Part shown: piece by piece, positions 11,986 to 23,538 of the stretch
Numbering within the stretch: the stretch's first letter is position 1
How the letters are laid out: each line of letters opens with the position of its first letter
Source of the DNA: Papio anubis
Lineage: Eukaryota; Chordata; Mammalia; Primates; Cercopithecidae
DNA length: 64,000 bases
Assembly: GCF_008728515.1 (NCBI RefSeq)
Contig: NC_044996.1
Span: forward strand, 118,360,376-118,424,375
Direction: 5' to 3'
Made by a program: the position numbers and the translations under genes
The notes under the pieces: generated by a model
Databases searched by the model: none
What the model saw: the letters and a program-made list of their open reading frames with translations, nothing else
What the model was told of the DNA's origin: nothing

Positions 11986-12507
11986 GGAGAAAAAAATCCA
12001 ATGAATGTGACCATTGTTTACAAATGTCACCTATCCTTTTGTTTAAGGTAAATGGTTTGATTAAGATGTTTTGATATTATTTTTAGAGAGTTCTGGGACT
12101 AGAGTTGGCTCAAAGTGATCAGGTCGTGATGAAATCTTCCTGGTCGGATGCTTTGGGTTAAGCTACACTTTGGTTTGTCCAAGCACACTTTCCAGTACAC
12201 TTACCATGTTACAGCTTATTAGGCTTGGAACTAATTCCCCATGGGGGATCATGGTATTGCTTCTTAGCATTTTTAGAGAATTGTAGTTAGTCACTAAATA
12301 TTTGTTTAATTGAATTTAAAAAAAGGTGGTTTACATTCCGTTATGAAATTATCTAGGAATGATAACTAACAATAATTTAAATACTGAACTTACTTTATAT
12401 CCATAGAGTTCAGATGTTTAGTATCTTATGTAGAAAAAATAAAAGGTAGTGTTATATTTGGTGTGATTTTTAATAATTATGAATGAAAAAAAACTTACAT
12501 TTTGTTT
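11986..12507. other. Unassigned stretch
   Basis: No recognisable repeat, RNA gene or exon. Confidence 0.45.
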
Positions 12508-12524
12508 AGAAATGTCAATTTCTA
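12508..12524. repeat. Left target duplication of AluYR
   Basis: AGAAATGTCAATTTCTA, identical to 12828-12844. Confidence 0.95.
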
Positions 12525-12827
12525 TTTATTTATTTTTTTTTTTTTGAGACGGAGTCTCGCTCTGTCACCCAGGCTGGAGTGCAGTGGCCGGATCTCAGCT
12601 CACTGCAACCTCCGCCTCCCGGGTTCACGCCATTCTCCTGCCTCAGCCTCCCGAGTAGCTGGGACTACAGGCGCCTGCGACCTCGCCCGGCTAAGTTTTT
12701 TGTATTTTTAGTAGAGACGAGGTTTCACTGTGTTAGCCAGGATGGTCTCGATCTCCTGACCTCGTGATCCGCCCGTCTCGGCCTCCCAAAGTGCTGGGAT
12801 TACAGGCTTGAGCCACCGCGCCCGGCC
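12525..12827 (-). mobile_element. Young Alu of Old World monkey AluYR type
   Basis: Full-length antisense Alu with a 17-bp perfect target duplication (12508-12524 and 12828-12844). Relative to human AluY it carries GTGGCCGGATCTCAGC, CCTCGCCCGGCTA, GCCCGTCTCGG and GGCTTGAGCC. These substitutions are typical of cercopithecid AluYR subfamilies. It appears only a few percent diverged from that type. It is the main basis for the species-group call. Confidence 0.92.
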
Positions 12828-12844
12828 AGAAATGTCAATTTCTA
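12828..12844. repeat. Right target duplication of AluYR
   Basis: Identical to 12508-12524. Confidence 0.95.
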
Positions 12845-15029
12845 ATTGTGCAAAATTTCATGATTTTACAAATAATCAGTGTAGATGTCCTTATTTGTCA
12901 CTAGACAAATGGGTCTTACTCTATTGATTATTAAACTAAACCTTGTTAAAAGTGAAGTAAATATCAGAAACTTTTCTAAATTAAAATTAATTTTAGAAGC
13001 TTTCCAGCAATCCATGATTATTCTTCCTTTAATTTTGGACAGCATCATTACACAGCAGTGCATTCTTTAAGAACTTTCATTAACTGAGGCAAGTTATGCC
13101 ATTTCAATATTGATCTATTGAAAAAGATATCCATTTTTTCCATGTTACAGTGGCAGAAATAAGCCTTTTATTTGATATGTCAGGGAGCCAAAACTAGAAT
13201 TAATATCCCCTGTCTATGTAAATACCAAATTAGGTCACACTGATATGACTAAAGCACTAAACAAAAGATCTCAGCAGCAAAATGGAGATAGAGATAACAT
13301 ACTGTCATATTCAGGGCTCTTGGGTGGACCTAATTAATCAGCTTTCCCAGGTGTGACATTTCCCCTTCAGTCTGAATTATGTCCAAGATGAGTCTTAGGC
13401 ACTGTCTGATGCTCAAGCAGTTTATTCTGGCAGTACTCTTACAAGACAGAGAGTGGGAACAGGCTAGTATCATAAGACAGATACAGTCAGGGAGTCAAAT
13501 GACCTATTATTTATGAAATTTCCATCTGGGGACCAATCTCAAAGTGTGGGAGAGTTTTCTCCCTTTCTTATACCTGTACTCAGTCCAGGTCAGTTACCAG
13601 ATGTTTTGTTCATAAAGGAAATTTAAGCTATTCTTGTAAAACTAAGCTTTGTTTTAAGGTTTATGAGAATTGCAAGTATGCCGAAGTGCTCTCTCCTGGA
13701 AATCCCTGGGCCAGGGATGAAAATTCCCAGGCCAAGTTTCATCATAATGTGAGACGTGTGAGTGGACCTTATGGCTATCATTAATCTTACAGCCAGAAAA
13801 TGTCTCTCATACTATACTACACATAACATATAGTATCATTATAAGAATTGAAAACTAAGAAATAGAAACCTTTAGCATTAGGCTTAACATTATTATCTGC
13901 AATGAAGAATTAATGTTAGAAGAAACTTTTCCATTAGTGGTTTGATAATTTTAAAGAACTGTATGGTTAGGAATTAAGTAGTTACCATTCTTTACTATAA
14001 TTCTGAATATGTAAGAAAGAAACCAAGTCAGTAATAAGAATAAAATGGAAATGTGCTAAATTAGCTAAATACAGAAGTTCATGTGGAATTGAATGGCAAG
14101 TGAGAATTTAGTGCAGATTGCTAAAAAAAAAAAGAAAGAAAGAAAGAAAAGAAATACGTGAGTACGAGAAAACAGTATGCATTCCTGTGCTGGGATACAA
14201 CTTCGAATGCTATGATAAGGCAAAGGGGACAGCAGTACTTCTGTTCCACACTGAATTCGCAATATACATTCATAGAGTAGTACCCTAAGAAGAGCAAACC
14301 AGAACACTGGAACTCACCAGTTAGGATTCAGTTACCCTTTAGACCGCTAAGTGTCCAAACTACATATGTCTGAAAACTGTGTATACAAAATAATGGCAAA
14401 GAATAATGAAAATATGACTTTTTAAATGAGGTTCAGCCATATTTTAAAAATGAAAAGGAGAAGGCTATATTTAACTTTTCCTTTGATTGTCCTCCCACCC
14501 CCCCAGGCTTTATCTTCCTTTTCCTCTTAGGCATTTAGAATGTATTAGCTGTAACTCCTATGTTGCTCAGGGCCCTCGGTTTTCCTAGGGGTGCCTCAGA
14601 GTATCACTGCTAAGATGTAAGGGGCTTCAGGATCCAAGAAGCCCCTCCACCCTCAGTTCTGCTGGGGCAGCTGCTCCTTTTATCTGTTTACAGTTTTGTG
14701 TAAGATCTCATTTTTAAAAAATCACTGCTTTAAAGTTTGAAAAATACTATTCCAGCTCTCTTAAAATTCGTTCACAAAAAATGTATTTTCTATTGATCTG
14801 TCAAAGTAGTTTTTAAAAATCACATTAGTACCCCTTCTTTCTCTATGTAAAGGGAGGGAAATTTACAAATTATTTTGCTTTTTAAAAGTGTTTCAACATC
14901 AGAAAGCAAATACTCGAAGAATTTATTATAAAGAAAGAAGGTTCTTAATTTCAAGGTTAATATTTTTCCATGGAAACACTGTGAACCTTGATTGAGACAT
15001 GCTTAAAGGTATTTCTATAGAGCTCCAAG
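12845..15029. other. Unassigned stretch, possible LTR remnant in it
   Basis: No gene seen. About 13310-13800 has LTR-like composition, with an antisense polyadenylation-like AGTTTATTCTGG near 13417, but I could not name a family. An (AAAG)n tract lies at 14122-14152. A C-run before AGG near 14498 resembles an acceptor site but has no exon behind it. Confidence 0.4.
14122..14152. repeat. Short A-rich / (AAAG)n microsatellite
   Basis: An A-run followed by about four AAAG units. Confidence 0.85.
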
Positions 15030-15175
15030 TCTTTATAAGCCTTGGTTTCCTTATCTGCAAAATAGAGATATTGCTTATTTTTTAGAGGTTTGGGGAAGAT
15101 TCAATGATATAAAAATCCTAGTGTAAAAGGCCCCATCTGTGGCCTCAAAACTATTATTTGCTGTCAGTAAGTTAA
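15030..15175 (+). mobile_element. MIR SINE fragment
   Basis: Contains the MIR core pattern TTGGTTTCCTTATCTGCAAA, then an AATAGAGATATTG segment and the downstream GATTCAATGATAT part. Ancient and diverged. Confidence 0.7.
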
Positions 15176-15744
15176 ACCACAAAGAAAGCTCACAAATTTA
15201 TCTGAATTTTTAATATTTTCTTTATACCTTTCATTTTTTAAAAGAATATATTTAAATAGTAAATGAAAAAGGTAAAAAATATGCAAAACCTGGAAGAGCA
15301 ATCAAATAGGAAAAACATATAGTTATATAAAAAATTAGCCTGTTGCAATTAGCAACAATTGCTTTTATGCTCCCTACTATGACGGCAATATCATATCTGA
15401 GATGGCAGAACCATGTGCCATAGCTGGTAGCATCATAATTCTGGCTTGCTGATCAGTTCTGACTAATAGTTCTTGTTCTTGGAATTTACTTTGACATTCA
15501 CTTAGTTTCTCTAGTTCTGACCTTCTTTTGGCCACTGGCCTTATTTGAACTTTCCTGCTTGGATCTGATATTTCCTATAACAATTCTTTCATACTCCCAC
15601 TTCTGAGATTTTTCAGTGCTGGTGGTACAGTTCATTCATGAGTGGTCCTACTCGGGGCTTTGGAAATGTGCCCAAGTCTCTCACCTGTCTATCTCAGCTT
15701 TTGTCTCTTACGTTCTCAGAGTATCTGGAAAAATGGAATTAACT

Positions 15745-15954
15745 TTATTCCTTCCTTCCCACACTCCCCTCTTCCTTCTTTCCCTCCTTCCTTTCTTCCT
15801 CTCATCCTTTTCTTCTTGATTGCCTTCCTTCCTGCCATTTTCCTTTCTTGGCTCTCTCTCTCTCTCTTTCCCTTTCTCTCTTTCTTTCTCTCTCTCTCTC
15901 TTTCCCTTCCTTCCTTCCTTCCTTCCTTCCTTCCTTCCTTCCTTCCTTCCTTTC
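15745..15954. repeat. Pyrimidine-rich microsatellite, (TCTC)n and (TTCC)n
   Basis: About 200 bp of nearly pure C/T on the plus strand. It includes CT runs at 15850-15902 and a clean (CCTT)n array at about 15905-15952. The open frames across it (for example 15708-16106 minus, rich in K/E/R/G) are repeat translations, not genes. Confidence 0.95.
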
Positions 15955-15984
15955 GACTTTAGAGAAAAATAAACTAAGAACTTA

Positions 15985-16412
15985 CTAAGTGTCTGACACT
16001 TTGAAAGGTAGTGGAAATACAATGGAAAAATAGATATGACCCCTGCTTGCGTGAAGTATATGTCTAGGGCAGGGATGTAAACATTAAACATTAAACAAAT
16101 ATCCACACAAATAATTTTAAAATGTCAACTGTGCATGTGCTATAAACAGAGGTAGACAGTATTCTGAGAGTCTTTAACAGAAATGTTTTACTTTGTGAGG
16201 CATCACTGGAAAAGTGACACTAAAGTTGATATTAAGAAGGTGTATAGGAGTAACTTCTGTGAAGAGTAAGAGAAATAAAATACATTGATTAGAAGAAATA
16301 TGAACAAAGACCTTATGTTTGGCAGGAGCACTGATTGTGTCATATATAATAGGTGAGAAACTAAATGCGTGGGACAGACAATTCAGGAGACCATTGAGAA
16401 TCTCGATGAGAA
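15985..16412 (-). mobile_element. Ancient L2 fragment, antisense
   Basis: Antisense L2-like order: GTGTCTGACACTTTGAAAGG, a trace of the generic GGAAATACAATGG segment, then sequences matching the ACATTTGAGC-type block. Strongly diverged. Related to 16865-17420 and 60862-61445. Confidence 0.5.
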
Positions 16413-16504
16413 GATTTTTTTTTTTTTTTTTTTGCGGTCAGGGATAAAAGCTTAGATTTTGCTCAAAGACCAGTGCATACAAACATAAGAGTCAAAATTC
16501 ATGC

Positions 16505-16590
16505 AATTTACCCATATAACAAACCTGCGTATGTACCCTCTGAACATAAAAGTTGAAAGAAAAAAATGGAAAAAATAAAAATAGGAGTAA
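16505..16590 (+). mobile_element. Short L1 3' end
   Basis: CCATATAACAAACCTGCGTA followed by TGTACCCTCTGAACATAAAA and an A-rich tail is the extreme 3'UTR of an L1PA/L1PB-type element in sense orientation. A severely 5'-truncated copy. Confidence 0.75.
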
Positions 16591-16864
16591 AATAAATTTA
16601 GTTTCAATAGTTATTTTTTAGGATTTGACAGATCTTGCATGAGGTTCAGGGTTTTTGACACCCTCAGCTATAATAATAGCAGAACTAGAAGTTGCAAAGT
16701 CACAAAATGAGGGCTAGATGATGTTTAGTAAAGGAAGCTTATTATCTGCAAAAGGTGTATTTTTACAAAGCAGGAAACTGGGACCCAAAGAAAGTAAGAA
16801 ATATACATCAGATTACATTTCTGAGAAACAGCTGAAATCATAGCACCTGTATTCTACCTAAATA

Positions 16865-17420
16865 ATAAAGTATTCATTCAGAAATAATTAATGTTATCCT
16901 ACTATATGCTAGTCACAATTTCAAGTACTGGGAATTCTGTGCTCATAAAACTCATAGTATTGTGAAGAACCCTGCAAAATGCAGTGTGAACAGTTTATAA
17001 TATGGGGATTACAGTTTATAATGTACATACATTTATTAAATAGGCACTAACATTAATGATGCTGTGTTAGGGAAGATTTACTGGAGCAAGTGATGTCCAC
17101 TTTTAGGTGGGGCAATTGAGAAACACAAGCCAGGCAACAGGGGTTTCAAATGCGAATTTGTCAATTACATAGAATAGAATATGAGAAAGGCAAGACTTGA
17201 GAGGAAGAGATAAGTGGGTATTGAAAAATAAGAACGAAGCAATAAAAAGCCAAATTATTAAGAAATTTGTTGGCCATAGTAAGGAATTTGGATTCATTCT
17301 ATGAGCAATGGAAGTCACTACAAGAGTAATAAGATCAGATTTGCATTTTAGAAGGACTCCTATGGCTGCATTGGGGGGATGAAGAATGCAAGGGCAAAAC
17401 TTGAGGCAAAAACATGTGTT
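16865..17420 (-). mobile_element. Ancient L2 fragment, antisense
   Basis: The block GGCCATAGTAAGGAATTTGG, then GGAAGTCACTACAAGAG and AGATCAGATTTGCATTTTAG, follows the antisense L2 consensus order. The same AGATTTGCATTTTA phrase recurs in the L2 at 61410-61430. Confidence 0.7.
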
Positions 17421-17719
17421 AAGAAACTGCTTAAATTATGCATCCAAAGAATGTAGGGATCTGTTTTAGGATGGGAACAGTGAATAGAAAGAGACGTGAA
17501 ACCATTCCAAAAATGTACAGAAAGTGAAATTGACGTTACTTGGTGCTTAAATGTTTCAGGGTGGCAGATGAGAAGATAGGGAGAGACAAGGAAGTGTGAG
17601 AATAGCACCGAGGTTTTACCATAAATCTTCCCTAGGAGTATTTTTAAAGATGGTGAGTTAAAATAACTGTGAATTTGATTTTTATTATACTGTTTGCCTC
17701 TATGCATATATTCCTAAAC

Positions 17720-18440
17720 AATACGTTCTTTAATTTTGCCAGTTTTCTGAATCTTATCTAAGTGGAATATTCTTCTGTGACTTGCTTCTTTCTCTCAGGA
17801 TTATATGTTTGACATTCATCTGGGTGGTTGTGTTTAGCAGTAGTTCATTCAATTTCATGGCTATCTAGTGTGTTGAATGAATATATCAAAATTAATTTAT
17901 CTGTTACATGGATGATATTCATTTGAGGGTTTCCAGATTTTTCAGTTATGAAAACGCTGAGAACATCATTTTACATGTCTCCTAATACACATGTGTAACA
18001 GTTTCTCTAAGATAATCATCCAGGAGTAGAACTCTAGGTTGTATGTATTCCAGGGATTATATCCACTTATGCTTCACTTATAATTATAAATTCCCGATGT
18101 GCCACATCCATGTCCATGCCTGATATTGTCTGGCTTTTCTTTTTCTCTCACTTTCTCCCTCTCTTTCACTCTCCCCTTTCTGCTCTTCATATCCTTCCTT
18201 CCTTCTTTCCTTTCTTTTTTAATCCATTGACTGTTAATGAAGTTAAACATTTTTCATACATTTTGTGTTCATCTATATTTCTCAATTGGAATTTTCTGTT
18301 CAAAATTTCCTCACTTTTTTCTATTGTATTATTTATATTTTAATTATTTTTAAAGCATTGTTTTTATATTGTGAATACTATTGATTTATCAGTTATATGT
18401 GCTGCAATTTTTCCTGAGTTGAGACATTATTTTTCCCTTT
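17720..18440 (-). mobile_element. Old L1 (L1ME/L1MC-like) 3' part, antisense
   Basis: Antisense L1 3'UTR/ORF2-end phrases (TAGTTCATTCAATTTCATGG, CATCCAGGAGTAGAACTC, CATTGACTGTTAATGAAG). A C/T-rich tract lies at 18130-18215. The next L1, in the opposite orientation, abuts it. Confidence 0.7.
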
Positions 18441-18446
18441 AAAAAA

Positions 18447-18880
18447 TGGATCCTAGCCAGGAATGGAAAATTAAACACTGCTTGTTCTCATTCATGCTGA
18501 AGCTTAAAAAATGTTTATATCATAGGAGTAAAAAGTAAAACAGAGGGTATTAGAGGTTTGGAAGGGGTGCAGAAGGGGGAGATAAAGATTTGTTAAGGGA
18601 TACAAAATTGCAGCTTGATGGGGGAATAAGTTCTAGTGTTCTATACCACTGAAGGATAAATACAATTAACAATAACACATTATATAGTTTCAAATGGCTA
18701 GAAGGAGGACATTGAATGCTCCCAACACCAAGAAGTAAAAGTTTGAGATGATGGATAAGCTAATTACCCTGATCCAATCACTATATGTTATATGCATCAA
18801 CATGTACCACATAAATGTGTACAATTATTATGTACCATTTTAAAACTAAAATAAAAATTTTAAATTGTATCCTGAGACAA
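18447..18880 (+). mobile_element. L1 3'UTR (L1MA/L1PB-like), sense
   Basis: Sense-strand 3'UTR order: TTAGAGGTTTGGAAGGG, GATTTGTTAAGGGATACAAA, GATGATGGATAAGCTAATTA, CATGTACCACATAAATGTGT, then an A-rich tail. It is 5' truncated and sits tail to tail against the antisense L1 at 17720-18440. Confidence 0.8.
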
Positions 18881-18948
18881 AAGGCAATTTTTAATTTTAA
18901 AGTAGTAAATGTAATCATTTCTTATTGTTTTTATTTTATTTTATTTAG

Positions 18949-19231
18949 TTTTTTTGAGACGGAGTCTCGCTCTGTCATCCAGGCAGGAATGCAGTGACGT
19001 AACCTCGGCTCACTGCAGCTGCCTCCCGGGTTCAAGCGATTCTCCTGCCTCAGCCTCCTGAGTAGCTGGCATTACAGGGGCGTGCCACCACACCCAGCTA
19101 TTTTTTTGTATTTTTAGCTGAGACAGGGTTTTACTGTGTTAGCCAGAATGATCACGATCTCCTGATCTCATGATCTGCCCGCCTCGGCCTCCCAAAGTGC
19201 TGGGATTACAGGCATGAGGCACCGCTCGGGC
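18949..19231 (-). mobile_element. Alu (AluS-like), antisense
   Basis: Full antisense Alu. The flanks CATTTCTTATTGTTTTT (18916-18932) and CATTTCCTATTATTTTT (19232-19248) form a 17-bp target duplication with two mismatches. Confidence 0.92.
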
Positions 19232-19248
19232 CATTTCCTATTATTTTT

Positions 19249-20127
19249 GTGCTTTCAGTGTCTACCTTTAAAAACCTATCTCTTCCCAGTAATCATAACG
19301 GTAATTTCCTAAGTTGTCTTCTAAAGCTGCATAGACAAAGCTCTCATATTAAAACTATAATTCCCCATGAAAATGATTTTCTTTGGTATGGTATAGGTTC
19401 AATCCCAAAGCTTTTCCCTGTGAATAATATGTTGTTCTCACTTCCTGTATAGCCCAGGTAATCTCAGTAGGTACATATTGACCACATACTTATCTCCACA
19501 CAGCTCTAAAGCCTGACACTGACACTTGAGCAGTGCTGTGGCGTACAGTAACTAGAGAGAAATAATGTCCAGTAACCGTAAGTACATGAAGTGTTTCGGA
19601 ATGTGACATAGCCAGCCGGTCTGCACTATTTAGTAATAATGATTGGATGTTTTATTTGCACTTGGTTTCAGTGACGTAGGCTGGCGGGGTTGATAGTGAA
19701 GGTTGGTCTACATTTTCAAGCATACAAGTAGTGGTTTGAGACCTAGAGGCAAAGTAAGGCATGTGTGACCCAGTGACAAAGAAGCCTGCTCTTCATTCTC
19801 TGCACCCTTCAGTGCATATCCTGTTGAAGTCCTGTATCCTTTACCTCTAAGAAAGCTGTTTTGTAAGTACAACTGTTTGTGTACTTTGAGTTCTTCTAGC
19901 AATTAAAAACTTAAGGCAATCAATATCTACTTAATACACTCCATTTATTGAGGTCCCTCATTTCTGATGTAAATTAAGTTTGCATGTATGGTGAGCCTCC
20001 TTCTGAGGTTTGTTTTTCTCTTTTTTCCTTCCAATTTTCTATCCCTATATGACCATCCTGTTATTCTAATTAATGACTACTTTATAATAATATTTAATAT
20101 TTGGTAAAATAATTCCTTGCCATGTTA
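19249..20127. other. Unassigned stretch
   Basis: No gene or repeat recognised, apart from AT-rich sequence near 20040-20125. Confidence 0.45.
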
Positions 20128-20838
20128 TTTTTAAATTATTATTATACTTTAAATTCTAGGATACATGTGCACAACGTGCACGTTTGTTACATATGTATAC
20201 ATGTGCCATGTTGGTGTGCTGCACCCATCAACTCGTCATTTATATCAGGTATAACTCCCAATGCAATCCCTCCCCGCTTCCCCCACCCCACGACAGGCCC
20301 CAGTGTGTGATGTTCCCCTTCCTGTGTCCAAGTGATCTCATTGTTCATTTCACACCTATGAGTGAGAACATCCAATGTTTGCTTTTTTGTCCTTGTGATA
20401 GTTTGCTGAGAATGATGGTTTCCAGCTGCATCCATGTCCCTACAAAGGACATGAACTCATCCTTTTTTATGGCTGCATAGTATTCCATGGTGTATATGTG
20501 CCACGTTTTCTTAATCCAGTCTGTCACTGATGGACATTTGGGTTGGTTCCAAGTCTTTGCTATTGTGAATAGTGCTGCAATAAACATACGTGTGCATGTA
20601 TCCTTATAGCAGCATGATTTATAATCCTTTGGGTATATACCCAGTAATGGGATGGCTGGGTCAAATGGTATTTCTAGTTCTAGATCCTTGAGGAATCGCC
20701 ACACTGTTTTCCACAATGGTTGAACTAGTTTACAGTCCCACCAACAGTGTAAAAGTGTTCCTATTTCTCTACAACCTCTCCAGCACCTGTTGTTTCCTGA
20801 CTTTTTAATTATCACCATTCTAACTGGTGTGAGATGGT
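20128..20838 (-). mobile_element. Young L1 3' end, antisense (Old World monkey-type L1PA)
   Basis: The AT-rich/poly-A side starts at 20128, with the 3'UTR at 20128-20344 and the ORF2 C-terminus to about 20838, where the copy is 5' truncated. It is very similar to 1059-1870 (for example CCAATGCAATCC and GTCACTGATGGAC in both). The right flank passes directly into older L1-like sequence. No clear target duplication found. Confidence 0.88.
20345..20838 (-). pseudogene. L1 ORF2 C-terminus, 5' truncated
   Basis: Open through the natural stop: PVRMVIIKKSGNNRCWRGC, LLGIYPKDYKSCCYKDTC, YYAAIKKDEFMSFVGTWM, ending KHWMFSLIGVK. It holds the C-terminal Cys/His-rich region of ORF2p with an undamaged end, unlike the copy at 1425-1895. 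It has no endonuclease or RT. The open frame runs past 20838 into flanking sequence by chance. Confidence 0.88.
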
Positions 20839-20844
20839 AGTATC

Positions 20845-22495
20845 TTATGTATTCTTGGAAGTTTGCTCGCCATATAAATTTGAGAGCCAGCCTGGCAAGT
20901 TTATTAAAAACAACCACAACAAAAGTACATGAAACTACCTGGTCCCAGTGTTTTCTTTATAGAGACTTTATAAAGTGGCAAATTGAATTTATTGGATTGG
21001 AAATTATTCAAATAGACAGAATATTCTTAGGTCAGTTTGGATAAGTTCTATTTTTCCAGTTTAGTTTTTTCTTATTTGTTGGCATAAAATTGTTCATAGT
21101 ATTCTATTATTATGTTTTACTTTCCTTTGCATTTGAAAATTTACCCCTGTTAATTCCTAATTGGCAATCCTCTCTTTTATTGATCACTCTCAGAGAAGTT
21201 ATGTCAATTTTATGATTCATTTAAAATAATTATTTTCTATAAGTGTTTAATGTTTATATGTTAATGCTATTTTATTAATTACTACTCTTAAACTTACTTC
21301 CCTTTAATGTCTTTATTGATTTGTCTTTTCCACGGAATGTTCAGCATAGGTAAGTTTAAGACCATCTTGTTTTATAATATAGAGTATGCATTTTGTCTTC
21401 ATACCACTTAGCTGGGATATTTTTGATATACAATACTTTCCTTGGCATCAATTTTAAATGCTAATTTGTTATTTCCATTGTGATTTTCACTTATACCCCA
21501 CGTGTTAGAGAGCTATTTCTTGGCTTCCAAATATAGATGTTGTTTTTAAATTTCCAACTTAATTTCCTTGTGTAAGAAGACATAGTCATCATGAAAACAG
21601 TTCTTTGAAGCCTTTTAGACTGGCTTTTTGATTCAGAATATTGTCTGTTTTCATTAAATGATCTCTGTGCTTGAAAATAATATGTATTTGCCACTGGATG
21701 ATTGCAACTTTCTTTATACATGCAATAGATCAAGCTTTTTAACTATGTTGTTCAATTTTTATATATTCTTTACATATGTTTCCTGCTTGGTATTTCATTT
21801 TCCGAGATATACTCTGAAAATCATTCTGATGTTGATTATTTTGTCCAATTCTCCTTCAAGTTCTGTCTCATTTATTTTTTATTTGTTGGCTTTATTGGTA
21901 AACTCTGATATGCAATGAATATGAATGAACAATTGAATCATTTTTATTACATGCCAACCCTCTTTACTGCTGATGATTCTTGTAACACTTAAAATCTAAT
22001 TTGCATGATGTTGATAAAGCTACACTATATTTCTTATAGTTGCTTTCCCTAGTACGTCGTTCTCTATGACTTTATCTTTAGTCTTTCTCTGTACTTATCA
22101 TTTATGTAGATCTCTTGTGAACAGCATGTGATTGGATTTCTTTTTCTAAAATCAACTTTTCAATCTTTATTTGTGTTTAAAGAGTATAGTCTGTGTGTAT
22201 GCAATAATTGATATATTTGGTTTATATCTATCAGCTTAGTTTGTGCTTTCTTATTGTTCTTGCATTTCTAAAGTTTGTTTCTACTTTCTTCTCATTTGTA
22301 CTTATGGATTTACCTCATACTACTTAATTCGTTTTTCTGTCTAGAAATTATAAAATCTAATTAATTCTACTAACATTAACTATTACTTTTGAGTATGTAT
22401 AAATTAATAAAATCTAATATTAACAGATATTTTCTTCCTCTCCATTCAAGGACCTTAGATCACATTACCCTTATGACCTCTTCCTGCCTCATATA
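20845..22495 (-). mobile_element. Ancient L1/HAL1-like fragment, antisense
   Basis: Very diverged, but the order of phrases (GCCATATAAATTTGAGAGCC; TTTTTATTTGTTGGC; CTTGTGAACAGCATGTGATTGG) follows antisense old-L1 ORF2/endonuclease or HAL1 sequence. It appears to continue between and beyond the two LTRs that follow. Confidence 0.55.
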
Positions 22496-22500
22496 GCCTT

Positions 22501-23076
22501 TGCGATGGTTAATATTAGGTGACTAATATTAACTGAAATAAGGGTTACCTAGATGACTGGCAAAGCATTGTTTCTGGGTATGTCTGTAAGGGTATAGCCA
22601 GAGGAAATGGACATTTGAATCAATGAACTTGAAGAGGAAGATTCACCCTCAGTGTGGATAGGTACCATCCAATCAGCTACCAGGGTGACTAGAACAAAGC
22701 AGGCAGAAGAAGGGGCACACACTTTGCTGCATCTTTTGTTTTCTGTCTCTTCCTGTTCTAGACATGGCTTTCATTCCTTCTGCTCTTGAACAGTAGACTC
22801 CAGGTTCTTTGGGCTTTGGACTCTGGAACTTGCACTAGCGGCCTCCCGGGTGCTCTCAGGCCTTTAGCCAGAGGCTGAAGCCTACAAGGTCAGCTTCCTT
22901 AGTTTTGAAGCTTTTGGACATGAACTGAGCGACTACTGGCTTCTCTTTCCCCAGCTTGCAGACGACTCATCATGGGACTTTGCCTTGTAATCGTGTGAGC
23001 CAATTCTCTCTGATAAACTCCCTTCTATATATACATATATCCTATTCATTCTGTCCCTCTGGAGAACCCTAACACA
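22501..23076 (+). mobile_element. MLT2-like ERVL solo LTR
   Basis: Starts TGCGATGGTTAATATT, carries CATCCAATCAGCTACCAGGG, a GATAAACTCCC polyadenylation-like segment and a (TA)n-rich tail, and ends CTGGAGAACCCTAACACA. The flanks GCCTT (22496-22500) and GACTT (23077-23081) are a 5-bp target duplication with one change. The same family occurs at 45017-45610 and as a tail at 48379-48471. Confidence 0.8.
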
Positions 23077-23171
23077 GACTTCATATTCTATTTTGATATT
23101 ATTTAACTTTCAAACTCATTAGCCTTGTATTATTTCATTTCACCAATGTCTGTTTGATTTAATAAAATGTA
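23077..23171 (-). mobile_element. Spacer of ancient L1-like sequence between two LTRs
   Basis: 95 bp of the host fragment that separates the MLT2 and THE1/MST LTRs; too diverged to classify alone. Confidence 0.35.
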
Positions 23172-23176
23172 CCACT

Positions 23177-23533
23177 TGATATATTTTGGCTGTGTCTCCA
23201 CCCAAATCCCATCTTGAACCGTAGTTTCCATAATCCCCACGTGTCATGAGAGGTAATTGAATCATGGGAACAGTTACTCTCATGCTGTTTTCATGATAGT
23301 GAGTAAGTTCTCATAAGATCTCATGGTTTTATAAGGGGCTTTTCCCCCTTTGCTCTGCACTTCTCCTTCCCACCTCCATGTGAAGGATGAGTTTGCTTCC
23401 CCTTCTGCCATGATTGTAAGTTTCCTGAGGCCTCTCAGCCATGCTGAACTGTGAGTCAATTAAACCTCTTTCCTTTATGTATTACTCAGTGTTGGGCATG
23501 TCTTTATTAGCAGTGTGAGAACAGACTAATACA
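23177..23533 (+). mobile_element. THE1/MST-type MaLR solo LTR
   Basis: The 357-bp LTR opens TGATATATTTTGGCTGTG and ends GAACAGACTAATACA. It contains AATTGAATCATGGG, ATTAAACCTCTTTCCTTTAT and the late GTCTTTATTAGCAG segment. The exact 5-bp target duplication is CCACT (23172-23176 and 23534-23538). No internal region, so a solo LTR formed by recombination. Confidence 0.92.
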
Positions 23534-23538
23534 CCACT

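Noticed and set aside
14486..14700. Possible splice acceptor (C-rich run then AGG) with downstream exon
   Set aside because: No open frame of useful length, no donor and no protein similarity recognised.
15642..16106. Overlapping Ser/Leu/Pro-rich and Lys/Glu/Arg-rich ORFs
   Set aside because: Translations of a pyrimidine microsatellite on the two strands.
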